Source of the DNA: JADMIH01 sp035274425
Lineage (GTDB): Bacteria; Chloroflexota; Chloroflexia; QHBQ01; JADMIH01
DNA: 64,000 nt
Direction: 5' to 3'
NCBI GenBank assembly: GCA_035274425.1
Contig: DATEOC010000036.1
Coordinates: 14,701 to 78,700 of the forward strand
Positions 8,357-16,196 of the stretch are shown one piece after another. The stretch's first letter is position 1, and each line of letters begins with the position of its first letter. The notes beneath the pieces were generated by a model. The model saw only the letters and a program-made list of their open reading frames with translations. It had not been told where the DNA came from and did not search any database. The position numbers and the translations under genes were made by a program.

Positions 8357-9550
8357 ATGTCACGCACGAGCAATAAAGTAGACCCGCGCCTGGTGGGGCT
8401 GGGCCTGATCGCAGGAGCCACCGTGGGCGTCCTGGGTGTCGCCTACGCAGGCACCAAACGGAAGCAATACGCCAGGGATGGTCTTCCTCCCCTCATTGAA
8501 TGGGGGCGCGTGCGGAGCGTGGCCCGCCAGATTGTCAAGGAAGAGCCGCCTCCCGCCGACTGGCATGAGATATGGGAAGCATATTATTCCAACATGGTAG
8601 ACCGCTGCTACCCCGTCATCACAGCCGAGATGGGGCGCGACCTCCCCGCCCCCATTGACCAGATACAGGCCTTCAGCCGCACCGAATGGATAGACGCTAA
8701 CATCGCCAACTTCAAGCAGCTATTCGACCACGTAGAGGCCCTCTACAGGCGAGTTCAACCGTCCAACTCCCTGGGCACCGCTCTACTCGGCGGCCTCAGC
8801 CAGACGATGCTTAGCAGCCAGCTTGGCATATTGATGGGTTACCTCGCGAGGCGCGTGCTGGGGCAGTACGACCTCGCTCTCCTCGGCAAAGAACCGGTAT
8901 CGGCGGGCAAGCTGTACTTCGTCGAGCCGAATATTTCGGGGGTGCAGACCGAGCTTGGCCTGGACCCGAACGATTTCCGCCTCTGGATAGCTCTCCACGA
9001 GACCACCCATGCCTACGAGTTCGAAGCCTACCCCTGGGTGCGCGAATACTTCAACAGCCTCCTCGAGCAATACATAAGCTGCCTGGGGGACGAGATATTG
9101 CAGTACGGCACGAGTCTCGGCGGCTTCCGGTCCATGATAGAGCGGGCGCGAGCAAGCCGCAAGGAAGGTGATAGCTGGATCGAGGTGATGATGAGTCCGG
9201 AGCAGCGTGCCCTATTTAGCAAGCTCCAGGCGGTCATGTCCATAGTCGAGGGGTACAGCAACTACATTATGAACTCGGTAGGTGAGCGCCTCCTTCCAAC
9301 CTACGCGACGATCAAGGAGCGCATTGACCAGCGCGCAGAGAGGCGCAGCCCTGCTGAAAAGCTCTTCATCAGGATAACGGGCCTCGCGCTCAAGATGGAG
9401 CAGTACAAGCTGGGGGAGAGCTTCATCAACAACATAGTTGCCGAGCGCGGCGTCGCTACCGCCAACCGCGTCTGGGAAGGCCCCGAAATGCTCCCCACTC
9501 TTGAGGAGCTTCGCGACCCGAAGTCGTGGTTGGCGAGAGTGGAAGCGTGA
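8357..9550 (+). CDS. Zinc-dependent metalloprotease-like protein, DUF2342 / F420-associated hydrolase family
   Basis: A 397-residue protein. One N-terminal membrane segment (about residues 13-31, GLGLIAGATVGVLGVAYAG) is followed by a soluble domain with the zincin motif HETTH (His214, Glu215, His218) in WIALHETTHAYEFEAYPW, and a later EGYSNYIMNSVG segment that matches the second conserved block. The family (putative hydrolase/zinc metalloprotease) tends to occur in genomes that make coenzyme F420, but its substrate is not established. The start is ATG 8357 with GGGAG four bases upstream. The 280-base gap before it shows no clear gene. It may be transcribed alone. Confidence 0.78.
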   Translation: MSRTSNKVDPRLVGLGLIAGATVGVLGVAYAGTKRKQYARDGLPPLIEWGRVRSVARQIVKEEPPPADWHEIWEAYYSNMVDRCYPVITAEMGRDLPAPIDQIQAFSRTEWIDANIANFKQLFDHVEALYRRVQPSNSLGTALLGGLSQTMLSSQLGILMGYLARRVLGQYDLALLGKEPVSAGKLYFVEPNISGVQTELGLDPNDFRLWIALHETTHAYEFEAYPWVREYFNSLLEQYISCLGDEILQYGTSLGGFRSMIERARASRKEGDSWIEVMMSPEQRALFSKLQAVMSIVEGYSNYIMNSVGERLLPTYATIKERIDQRAERRSPAEKLFIRITGLALKMEQYKLGESFINNIVAERGVATANRVWEGPEMLPTLEELRDPKSWLARVEA

Positions 9551-9796
9551 TGGACGAAGGACGAAGGACGACAGAGTGAAACGTGATGCGTGAGATTAGT
9601 GCCTAATTCGTAATTCCCTAAAACCTCTGCGTACTCTGCGTCTATGCGGTGAATCTTTAAAAATCTTGGCGTTCTTTGCTCCCTTGGCGTCTTGGCGTTT
9701 AGAAAACTTTGGACCTTGGACTTGGGACTTTGGGTTGGCTGCTGATTACTATTCCGCACTCCGCACTCCACATTCCGCACTTGAAGGAGGGGTTTG
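9551..9796. repeat. Mosaic of several word-repeat families
   Basis: This gap is almost wholly tandem short words, in single-arm form: GGACGAA words at 9553-9573, a TCTGCGT pair at 9628-9643, CTTGGCGT words at 9664-9700, CTTTGGA/CTTGGGA words at 9706-9735, and TTCCGCACTCCGCAC words at 9752-9780. The same words form the paired hairpins elsewhere in the window. Confidence 0.75.
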
Positions 9797-10135
9797 ATGG
9801 ACGATCCGATTGAATTGGGACGTGTTGATAGGACCTGGAAGGACATGGAGGAAGGCGGGCATAACGTCTATAGGACGGAGGACGAGGAGCCGGACGATCC
9901 GTTACGCCTCCTCTCGCACTCACGGGCACATGCGCACGACCGGGCACACGTAGACCTTCTCCAGGAGGAGTATACTCCGGAGGAAGCGGCGCGCCTGCTC
10001 GGAACGAGCATCGAAGTGATTATCCACGCTGCTCGCGATGGGGAGCTAAAGGCGGAGCGAGCCGGGCATAAAATAGTTTGCATCCAGCACGCTGATCTGG
10101 TCGACTGGCTCAAGCGGCGAAGCTCCGGCGCATAG
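9797..10135 (+). CDS. Small helix-turn-helix (excisionase/MerR-like) DNA-binding protein
   Basis: A 112-residue protein. Residues about 58-110 (YTPEEAARLLGTSIEV...ARDGELKAERAG... DLVDWLKRR) form the winged helix-turn-helix of the excisionase/MerR-like type. The N-terminal half is polar and unassigned, with many acidic residues. ATG 9797 was preferred over the TTG one codon earlier because AAGGAGG ends six bases before it. The stop is one base from the next start, so the two proteins are co-translated. It is likely a regulator, but its target is not visible. Confidence 0.65.
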   Translation: MDDPIELGRVDRTWKDMEEGGHNVYRTEDEEPDDPLRLLSHSRAHAHDRAHVDLLQEEYTPEEAARLLGTSIEVIIHAARDGELKAERAGHKIVCIQHADLVDWLKRRSSGA

Positions 10136-10136
10136 C

Positions 10137-10880
10137 ATGAACAGCGACCCCAACTCGACGCGCCCACACGCCCAGGTCCCTCCGCCCGCGTTGCGTGGAT
10201 ATACGGGGCCGCTCGCAACATACCACCAGCCCCACAGCGACTACCTGCACCACCCTCTCCATAGAGTCTACCGCAGGAAGATACGCGGTGTGCGCATGCT
10301 CTGGTTTGGGGCCGGTATGGTGGTGGGCGGTATACTCGGCTTCGCGCTGATAATCATCCTTACAGCGCTCGTCTATACGCGCATACCCGCGTTGGTACAA
10401 ACCGTTACAGATGAGCCTGACGTTACGATCACTATCTCCGAACAGTACCTGAGCAGCGAAGCCGGGAAGCGGCTGGGAGAAGGCTTTCAGAGTGTCAACC
10501 CTAACCTTACCCTTATCGCTGTCAGTATAGAGATAACATCTGAGAATAGAATAGATTACCAGGCAAACTTCCATGTAAATATACCTTTCGTCTCCACCGA
10601 TATAAGCGCCGCGATCAAGAACCAGATAAACGTCCAGGATGGCGAATTGGTAATCAACATGGTCGGCGACCCACAGCTCGGCAACCTTAACCTATCCCTG
10701 GACCTCCTACCGTTTAACCTGAAGGGCGAGATTACCCGCGCCATCGATAGAGTTAACAACGACCTAGTTGTCAGCGAGATGAACAAGTTTCTCGAATCAA
10801 GTCTCACCGGTACTAACTTCTTCCTTGAAGGCGTAACCACCGATGAACGCGATGTTATGCTGCTTCTGAGACAGAAGTAA
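10137..10880 (+). CDS. Membrane-anchored protein with an LmeA/DUF2993-like extracytoplasmic domain
   Basis: A 247-residue protein: a cytoplasmic Pro- and His-rich N terminus (about 1-48), one membrane helix (about 55-82, MVVGGILGFALIIILTALVY), then an extracytoplasmic beta-rich domain (VTITISEQYLSSEAG... NIPFVSTDISAAI...GDPQLGNLNLSLDLLPFN). The domain pattern resembles DUF2993/LmeA lipid-binding proteins, but the match is by eye only. It starts one base after the stop of the HTH gene, so the pair forms an operon. The role may be in the cell envelope. Confidence 0.6.
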   Translation: MNSDPNSTRPHAQVPPPALRGYTGPLATYHQPHSDYLHHPLHRVYRRKIRGVRMLWFGAGMVVGGILGFALIIILTALVYTRIPALVQTVTDEPDVTITISEQYLSSEAGKRLGEGFQSVNPNLTLIAVSIEITSENRIDYQANFHVNIPFVSTDISAAIKNQINVQDGELVINMVGDPQLGNLNLSLDLLPFNLKGEITRAIDRVNNDLVVSEMNKFLESSLTGTNFFLEGVTTDERDVMLLLRQK

Positions 10881-10983
10881 CACGAAGTAACACCAGCCTT
10901 CCAATATCTCTAACTTGTGCCCTGGATAGGCGTACATTTGTGTCTTCGGACTTCGCGGATAGGGGTGGCATGGAAAAGTTTGT

Positions 10984-11019
10984 GAAAAAGTTGACAAACT
11001 TTTTCTTGTTTGCTATAAT
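10984..11019 (+). promoter_or_regulatory. Promoter P1 of the atp operon, with an inverted repeat on the -35
   Basis: Perfect consensus TTGACA (10991-10996), 17-base spacer, TATAAT (11014-11019). The -35 sits inside an inverted repeat: GAAAAAGTT (10984-10992), GACA, AACTTTTTC (10997-11005). This arrangement is like an operator for a dimeric regulator. The first gene starts 145 bases downstream. Confidence 0.85.
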
Positions 11020-11082
11020 CCGGCTGGAGGCCCAGGGGAATCTTGAACCGTTTCGTTCGGCAATTATCGCAAGCAAGTCTCC

Positions 11083-11112
11083 TTGTTCCTGCTCACGCCC
11101 CTGTGATATAAT
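11083..11112 (+). promoter_or_regulatory. Promoter P2 of the atp operon
   Basis: TTGTTC (11083-11088), 18-base spacer, TATAAT (11107-11112), about 52 bases before the start codon of the AtpZ/AtpI gene. It is weaker than P1 by -35 match. Confidence 0.55.
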
Positions 11113-11163
11113 TCGCCGCGATTCCTTCGGAATGAAGCCCCAGATTAGTTAGGGAGCGGCGCA

Positions 11164-11442
11164 ATGAACGAGAAAGATAAAGGTGCGACAACCGCCCTGG
11201 CGCTGGTAGCGCAGCTTGGCTTTTCGATAGCGTTGCCGATGGTGGTATTTATCGGTGGGGGCGCTTGGCTCGATGCTCAATTCCGTACGGCTCCCTGGCT
11301 CCTCTTCGTAGGAATATTTCTCGGGCTACTCTCGGCGGGAGCCGCGCTCTACCAGCTAGCTAAGGTGCCGACAAGGCGAGGAGATGGGGCCGGAAAGCCC
11401 AACCTTTCCGACGACGAAGTCTCGAAAGGCAAAAGCGAATAG
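11164..11442 (+). CDS. AtpZ/AtpI-family protein
   Basis: A 92-residue protein with two membrane helices (about 13-33 and 42-64), a short charged N terminus and a polar C-terminal tail. GGGAWLDAQFRTAPWLLFVGIFLG is the AtpZ/AtpI pattern (glycines, Asp, then a hydrophobic helix). These proteins precede the atp operon in many bacteria and have been linked to c-ring assembly or cation handling. The start is ATG 11164 after AGGGAG. It is the first gene after promoters P1 and P2. Confidence 0.82.
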   Translation: MNEKDKGATTALALVAQLGFSIALPMVVFIGGGAWLDAQFRTAPWLLFVGIFLGLLSAGAALYQLAKVPTRRGDGAGKPNLSDDEVSKGKSE

Positions 11443-11569
11443 CAGCAGGGCGGGGCACGAATCATGCAGTAAGGGTCAACCGCGCCTTCCGAAAGCCCCA
11501 CTGGGGGCGGCTCAGCAGCTACATTTACTAAGGCCATCGCACTATTACAGGGAGAAGGACTGAAGGCAG

Positions 11570-12691
11570 ATGGAAATTGATTTAGGCACAAAACTTCCCC
11601 CTATAAGCATCAAGGCTGAGACCCTTGTCAATCTCTTCGGCATCGCGTTCACCAACTCGATGCTCTATACGCTCATCGTCGTTGCCGGGCTGGCCCTATT
11701 CTTCTGGCTCGCCACGCGCAGGATGAAGCTGGTCCCATCGGGCATCCAGAACTTCGCTGAGGCGATTGTGGAACTCCTCCTCGGCATCACCGAAGGCACC
11801 GCAGGCCGCCGCGTCGGTCGCCGCATCTTTCCCCTCATCGCGACTCTCTTCATCTTCATCCTGACGGCCAACTACGCCGGCCTCCTGCCAGGCGTCGGCA
11901 CGATAGGCTATTGCACAGAGCACCACACAGCTCCAGGCGCTGAGACCGAGCACACGCTTGTAATCCAGAAAGATAACGCGCAGATTGTAAGCGTGCCCGG
12001 ACTTGCCGCCCCTATCTTGCAGGAAGAAGAGCACCCAGCGGAGGACGCGCAGCCTGCTGAGGAAGCAAAATCCGGCCTCCCTACTGACATTTGCAAGCAG
12101 GAAGGCAAGGAAGAGTTTATACCTTTCCTGCGCGCCCCGAATGCCGACCTGAACACGACCCTGGCGATGGCCCTCCTGGCAGTGGGTATCGTGCAGATAG
12201 CAGGTATCGCGGCTCATGGCGTGGGCGGGTATATCAAGGAGCTAACGACGCCGATATTCCTCGCGCCTCTCCACATAATCGGTGAAATCTCTCGTGTCAT
12301 CTCCCTCAGCTTCCGTCTCTTCGGCAACATCTTCGGAGGCGAGGTGCTGGTGACGGTCATGTACGCGCTACTTGGCAGCCTCTTCCTCGGATTTGGAGCT
12401 TTCATATTCCTGGGAGTGGAGCTTCTCTTCGGTCTGATCCAGGCGCTTATCTTCTCGATCCTGACGCTGGTGTACATATCAACCGCCGTCGCGGGCCACG
12501 CAGGAGGCCCAGGCCATGGCGGTGGGCATGGCGAAGCCCATACCGGCGATCACGCAGCCCCCACAGGCGAGATGGAAGAGCTAGGGCACGAAATCGCCCA
12601 TAAGCTGACAGGACAGGACCGCAGCGGCGACACCGGTGTGGAAGTGCCAGGCACCGAGCCAAAGAGCGGCACCGAGAGACACATGGGATAA
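11570..12691 (+). CDS. atpB: ATP synthase Fo subunit a, with insertion and His-rich tail
   Basis: A 373-residue membrane protein that forms the proton half-channels next to the c-ring. The essential arginine is R249 in LSFRLFGNIFGGE, and APNADLNTTLAMAL is the conserved entry to the middle helices. It is longer than common subunit a (about 240-270 residues): residues about 113-185 form a hydrophilic, Glu/Ala-rich loop between helices 2 and 3, and the last 60 residues are a Gly/His-rich tail (GHAGGPGHGGGHGEAHTGDH). The last helix (LIFSILTLVYISTAVAGHAG) ends before the tail. The start is ATG 11570, with AAGG just upstream. Confidence 0.93.
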   Translation: MEIDLGTKLPPISIKAETLVNLFGIAFTNSMLYTLIVVAGLALFFWLATRRMKLVPSGIQNFAEAIVELLLGITEGTAGRRVGRRIFPLIATLFIFILTANYAGLLPGVGTIGYCTEHHTAPGAETEHTLVIQKDNAQIVSVPGLAAPILQEEEHPAEDAQPAEEAKSGLPTDICKQEGKEEFIPFLRAPNADLNTTLAMALLAVGIVQIAGIAAHGVGGYIKELTTPIFLAPLHIIGEISRVISLSFRLFGNIFGGEVLVTVMYALLGSLFLGFGAFIFLGVELLFGLIQALIFSILTLVYISTAVAGHAGGPGHGGGHGEAHTGDHAAPTGEMEELGHEIAHKLTGQDRSGDTGVEVPGTEPKSGTERHMG

Positions 12692-12695
12692 GTCA

Positions 12696-12767
12696 ATTTT
12701 GGATTTTGGATTTTCGATTTTGGAATTAAGTATCAATCGAAAATCCAAAATCCAAAATCCAAAATCG
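12696..12767. repeat. Inverted repeat of ATTTTGG words
   Basis: Four heptamers of ATTTTGG or ATTTTCG (12696-12727) face their complement (12736-12767), offset by one heptamer. It lies between atpB and atpE. Confidence 0.88.
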
Positions 12768-12866
12768 TGAGAATTGGAAGGCGTGGGCTTTCCGGCTCAA
12801 AAGGGCCCTCCGGGGCCAATGAACCAGCAGGACAATATCAAATTCTACGAGCGGGAGGAAGAATCT

Positions 12867-13148
12867 GTGTTTTTAGAAGCTTTGAATATCGCGGGCAGTA
12901 TCGCAGCGCAGACCGCCACGGCGGATAGCGGCACCAAGTTGCTGGCAGCAGGTCTCGCCATTGGCCTGGGTGGCATCGGCCCTGGCATCGGCCTCGGCAT
13001 CGGCACCTGGGGCGCGACGCAGGCGATTGGCCGCAACCCCGACGCCGAAGGTCCCATCCGCACAGCCATGATCCTGGGCCTCGGTTTCGCCGAAGCCGTG
13101 GCTATTTATGCCCTGGTCGTGGCCCTGGTCATCATCTTCGTAGGTTAA
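12867..13148 (+). CDS. atpE: ATP synthase Fo subunit c
   Basis: A 93-residue hairpin protein of the rotor ring. Helix 1 carries the glycine-rich GIGPGIGLGIG, the polar loop is GRNPDAE (R56 N57 P58), and helix 2 holds the ion-carrying Glu76 in FAEAVAIYAL. Ala follows the Glu, where sodium-binding c subunits have Ser or Thr, so proton coupling is inferred. GTG 12867 was chosen because GGGAGGAAG lies five bases upstream and the product has the usual length; in-frame TTG 12774 and ATG 12819 would add 31 or 16 atypical polar residues and have no ribosome site. Confidence 0.92.
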   Translation: MFLEALNIAGSIAAQTATADSGTKLLAAGLAIGLGGIGPGIGLGIGTWGATQAIGRNPDAEGPIRTAMILGLGFAEAVAIYALVVALVIIFVG

Positions 13149-13271
13149 GCCGCAGCGGGCGAGCCGCTGTTTGGTATAAGCGGCCATGCTGCCAGTTGGG
13201 AGCGTGGCCCGTGCAACCATTCGCGGCGAGCCTCCTAGAGGCCGGTTTCGCATACCGGAAGGAAACCGTCA

Positions 13272-13787
13272 ATGTTTGATGCACTAGGAATAGCATTTGG
13301 CAACCTGATCTGGCAGTGCCTCGCATTCGGCCTGCTCATGTTTCTCCTTTCCAGGTTCGCCTATGGACCTATCGTGAAGATGCTCGACGAGCGGCGCAAC
13401 CGCATCCAGGAGAGCATGGACCAGGCCGAGCAGATCAAACGCGACAACGCCGAAGCCGCCAAGCGCGCGGAAGCCATTATCGTGAAAGCTCAGGCCGAGA
13501 CCCGCGAGATGTTAGCTCAAGCCCAGCAGATGAGCCAGCGTACAATTGATGCCGCCCGGGCTGAAGCACTCGAACTGCGCGAGAAGTTGCTTGCCGAAGC
13601 AGGGGCGCAAAGAGAAGCAGACACGCGCAGGGCCAAAGAGGAGCTTCAGCACGAAGTGGCTCGCCTCGTACTGATAGCAGCTGGTCGGGTGATAGGCAAG
13701 ACCCTTAACTCATCGGATCACGAACGTCTGGTTGATGAGGCGCTTGCCGAAACGGAACGTGCGCGCGGCGGGTTTGGGAGAGGATGA
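13272..13787 (+). CDS. atpF: ATP synthase Fo subunit b
   Basis: A 171-residue stator protein: one N-terminal membrane helix (about 8-28, FGNLIWQCLAFGLLMFLLS), then a long charged Ala/Glu/Arg-rich coiled coil to about residue 135. This is the classic subunit b layout, in which dimers link subunit a to the delta subunit at the top of F1. Length is near the family norm (about 160 residues). The start is ATG 13272 with AAGGA before it. The preceding 123-base gap shows no word repeat. Confidence 0.93.
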   Translation: MFDALGIAFGNLIWQCLAFGLLMFLLSRFAYGPIVKMLDERRNRIQESMDQAEQIKRDNAEAAKRAEAIIVKAQAETREMLAQAQQMSQRTIDAARAEALELREKLLAEAGAQREADTRRAKEELQHEVARLVLIAAGRVIGKTLNSSDHERLVDEALAETERARGGFGRG

Positions 13788-13884
13788 GACGGACGAAGGA
13801 CGGAGGACAAAAAGGTCAGTACTAGCATCTGGATGTAATTCGATAGAAATCAGGCAATTCGTCTTTCGTCCTTCGTCTTTCGTC
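13788..13884. repeat. Inverted repeat of GGACGAA words
   Basis: Arm 13788-13808 (GACGGACGAAGGACGGAGGA...) and arm 13861-13884 (the CGTCCTTCGTC side) pair imperfectly across a 52-base spacer. It lies between atpF and atpH, and starts at the base after the atpF stop codon. Confidence 0.82.
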
Positions 13885-13897
13885 AAGGAGACACAGA

Positions 13898-14434
13898 GTG
13901 GCAACACGTGGACCGGCGGCACGGCGGTACGCCCAGGCCGTGCTTGACATCGCCAAAGACAACGATACTCTAGACCGTTGGCTCAATGACTTGAAGGTGA
14001 TGAGCGGCGTCTTTGGCGCGCCCAACGTTGTCACGACGCTCGAGGACCCCAAGCTAACAGAGACGGACCAGAAGCAGGTAGTGGAGCAGCTACTGCAAAA
14101 GGGTCTGGTTGACGACCTCGCGGTGAACCTGCTTATGCTGCTGTTACGCCGCCATCGTGTTGCTAGCCTGCCCAGGATATTAGAGATTTATCAAGACCTA
14201 TACAATAAAGAGAAGGGCATTATCGTAGCAGACGTTACGTCGGCTGTACCCCTGGATGATGCCAATAAGCAGCGGGTGGCCGACCAGCTATCGCGGATAA
14301 CAGGTAAGACAATAGAGCTGAGGGTGCATCACGACCCCCGCATCCTGGGGGGTCTCATCACCCGCATAGGAGATGAACTTATAGACGCGAGCGTAGCCAC
14401 CCGCCTCGCGGAGTTGAGCGAAAGGCTTACTTAG
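13898..14434 (+). CDS. atpH: ATP synthase F1 subunit delta
   Basis: A 178-residue OSCP/delta protein that links the stator b subunits to the top of the alpha3beta3 head. The N-terminal helical domain opens with RGPAARRYAQAVLDIAK, the typical signature, and the C terminus carries LGGLITRIGDELIDASVATRL, the conserved closing motif. Length is normal. The start is GTG 13898 with AAGGAG eight bases upstream. Confidence 0.93.
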   Translation: MATRGPAARRYAQAVLDIAKDNDTLDRWLNDLKVMSGVFGAPNVVTTLEDPKLTETDQKQVVEQLLQKGLVDDLAVNLLMLLLRRHRVASLPRILEIYQDLYNKEKGIIVADVTSAVPLDDANKQRVADQLSRITGKTIELRVHHDPRILGGLITRIGDELIDASVATRLAELSERLT

Positions 14435-14560
14435 ACGACGGACGACGGACGACGGATATGGTAAACGATAAACGATGAAGTAATGATGACATTAGATGAG
14501 CCGCAAGTAGAAAATGGTGAATAATAGCAGCCGTCGTCTGTCGTCCGTCGTCCGTCGTCC
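14434..14560. repeat. Inverted repeat of GACGACG words
   Basis: Arm 14434-14456 is GACGACG repeats and arm 14531-14560 is its complement with one variant word, around a 74-base spacer. It fills the gap between atpH and atpA, and its second arm ends just before the atpA ribosome site. Confidence 0.88.
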
Positions 14561-14577
14561 AAAGAAAGGAGATTTCC

Positions 14578-16116
14578 ATGGCGCTACGCGCAGAAGAGAT
14601 TAGCTCCCTCATACGTGAGGAGATAGAGAAGGCCGGGCAGTCCACTCGCTCGGTGAGTGTTGGCACGGTCGTAGAAGTCGGAGACGGTATCGCGCGGGTG
14701 CATGGCCTCTCAGGAGCGATGTCCTCGGAACTTCTTGAGTTCGATACCAAGGGTGAAGTGGAAGGGGAGCGCGGCACCGTCATGGGCATGGCCCTCAACC
14801 TCGAAGAGGAGTCGGTTGGCGCGGTTATCCTCGGCCAATACACAGGCATCGAGGAAGGGAACACCGTTCGCACTACCGGGCGCATCGTTGAAGTGCCCGT
14901 TGGCGATGCTCTGCTCGGTAGGGTAGTGAACGGGCTTGGCGAGCCGATAGATGGCAAGGGCGATCTCCCCGCAGGCATCAAGACGCGCCCCGTGGAGCGT
15001 ATCGCTCCGGGCGTGGTATACCGCCAGAACGTTGACACCCCGGTACAGACGGGCGTCAAGGCCATCGACTCGATGATACCGATTGGGCGCGGGCAGCGCG
15101 AGCTTATCATCGGCGACCGCCAGACAGGCAAAACGGCCATCGCGATTGACGCTATCATCAACCAGAAAGATAGCGGCGTGCTTTGTATCTACGTCGCCAT
15201 CGGGCAGAAGGCCTCCCAGGTCGCCCAGGTCGTGGGCCAACTTGAGGCTTCGGGCGCGATGGCCCACACGATTATCGTGGCGGCCACCGCTGCTGACCCT
15301 GCTCCGCTACAATACCTCGCTCCCTACGCGGGGTGCGCGATGGGTGAGGAGTTCATGGAGAATGGTCGTGACTGCCTTATCGTATATGATGACCTGAGCA
15401 AGCACGCGTGGGCGTACCGCCAGATGTCCCTCCTTCTGAGGCGACCTCCCGGACGTGAAGCCTACCCAGGTGACGTATTCTACCTGCACTCGCGCCTCCT
15501 GGAGCGCGCCGCCCGCATGCACGAGAGCCAGGGTGGCGGCTCGCTAACGGCCTTCCCACTCATCGAGACGCAGGCGAACGACGTGTCGGCGTACATCCCG
15601 ACGAACGTTATCTCCATCACCGACGGGCAGATATTCCTTGAGCCGGACCTCTTCTACGCCGGTATCCGCCCAGCCATCAATGTTGGTGTCTCCGTGAGCC
15701 GCGTGGGAGGTGACGCCCAGATAAAAGCATACCGCCAGGTGGCGGGACGCCTCAAGCTCGACATGGCGCAGTTCCGCGAGCTTGCGGCCTTCGCCCAGTT
15801 CGGCTCCGACCTGGACAAGGCGACCAAAGCGCAGTTGGACAAAGGGCAGCGCATCCAGGAAATCCTCAAACAGCCCCAGTATAGCCCCCTCCCCGTAGCC
15901 CAGCAGGTCGCCGTAATCTATGCTGTGACCAACGGCTACCTTGACGAGGTGCCTATAGATAAAGTGCGTGACTGGGAGGATGGCTTCCATGACTTCATGC
16001 GCACGGCTCACCCAGAGATACTGGAAACGATCACCACCGAAAAGCGCATCTCCGACGAGACTACCGAGACGCTCAAGAAGGCGATCCTAGAATACAACCG
16101 AACGGTCAAGTTCTAA
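14578..16116 (+). CDS. atpA: ATP synthase F1 subunit alpha
   Basis: A 512-residue non-catalytic nucleotide-binding subunit of the F1 head. Three domains are present: an N-terminal beta barrel (about 25-95), a central nucleotide-binding domain with P-loop GDRQTGKT at 179-186, and a C-terminal helical bundle. RPAINVGVSVSRVGGDAQ is the alpha signature that includes the arginine finger. Full length and normal in all motifs seen. The start is ATG 14578 with AAAGGAGA about six bases upstream. Confidence 0.97.
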   Translation: MALRAEEISSLIREEIEKAGQSTRSVSVGTVVEVGDGIARVHGLSGAMSSELLEFDTKGEVEGERGTVMGMALNLEEESVGAVILGQYTGIEEGNTVRTTGRIVEVPVGDALLGRVVNGLGEPIDGKGDLPAGIKTRPVERIAPGVVYRQNVDTPVQTGVKAIDSMIPIGRGQRELIIGDRQTGKTAIAIDAIINQKDSGVLCIYVAIGQKASQVAQVVGQLEASGAMAHTIIVAATAADPAPLQYLAPYAGCAMGEEFMENGRDCLIVYDDLSKHAWAYRQMSLLLRRPPGREAYPGDVFYLHSRLLERAARMHESQGGGSLTAFPLIETQANDVSAYIPTNVISITDGQIFLEPDLFYAGIRPAINVGVSVSRVGGDAQIKAYRQVAGRLKLDMAQFRELAAFAQFGSDLDKATKAQLDKGQRIQEILKQPQYSPLPVAQQVAVIYAVTNGYLDEVPIDKVRDWEDGFHDFMRTAHPEILETITTEKRISDETTETLKKAILEYNRTVKF

Positions 16117-16117
16117 C

Positions 16118-16190
16118 GATTTTAGATTTAGGATTTGCGATTTTGGAGTAGCCCTCTGAAATCCAAAATCCAAAATCGAAAATCCAAAAT
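16118..16190. repeat. Inverted repeat of ATTTTGG/GATTTAG words
   Basis: Arm 16118-16146 and arm 16162-16190 pair imperfectly; both are heptameric runs. It fills the atpA-atpG gap, and its right arm ends six bases before the atpG start, so there is no Shine-Dalgarno site there. Confidence 0.82.
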
Positions 16191-16196
16191 AAGACG

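Noticed and set aside
8092..8376. 94-codon frame before the metalloprotease gene
   Set aside because: It has no ribosome site and no family features, and it overlaps the real start of the metalloprotease gene.
12774..12866. Longer start of the c subunit gene (TTG 12774 or ATG 12819)
   Set aside because: The extra residues are polar and atypical, neither start has a ribosome site, and GTG 12867 has a strong one.
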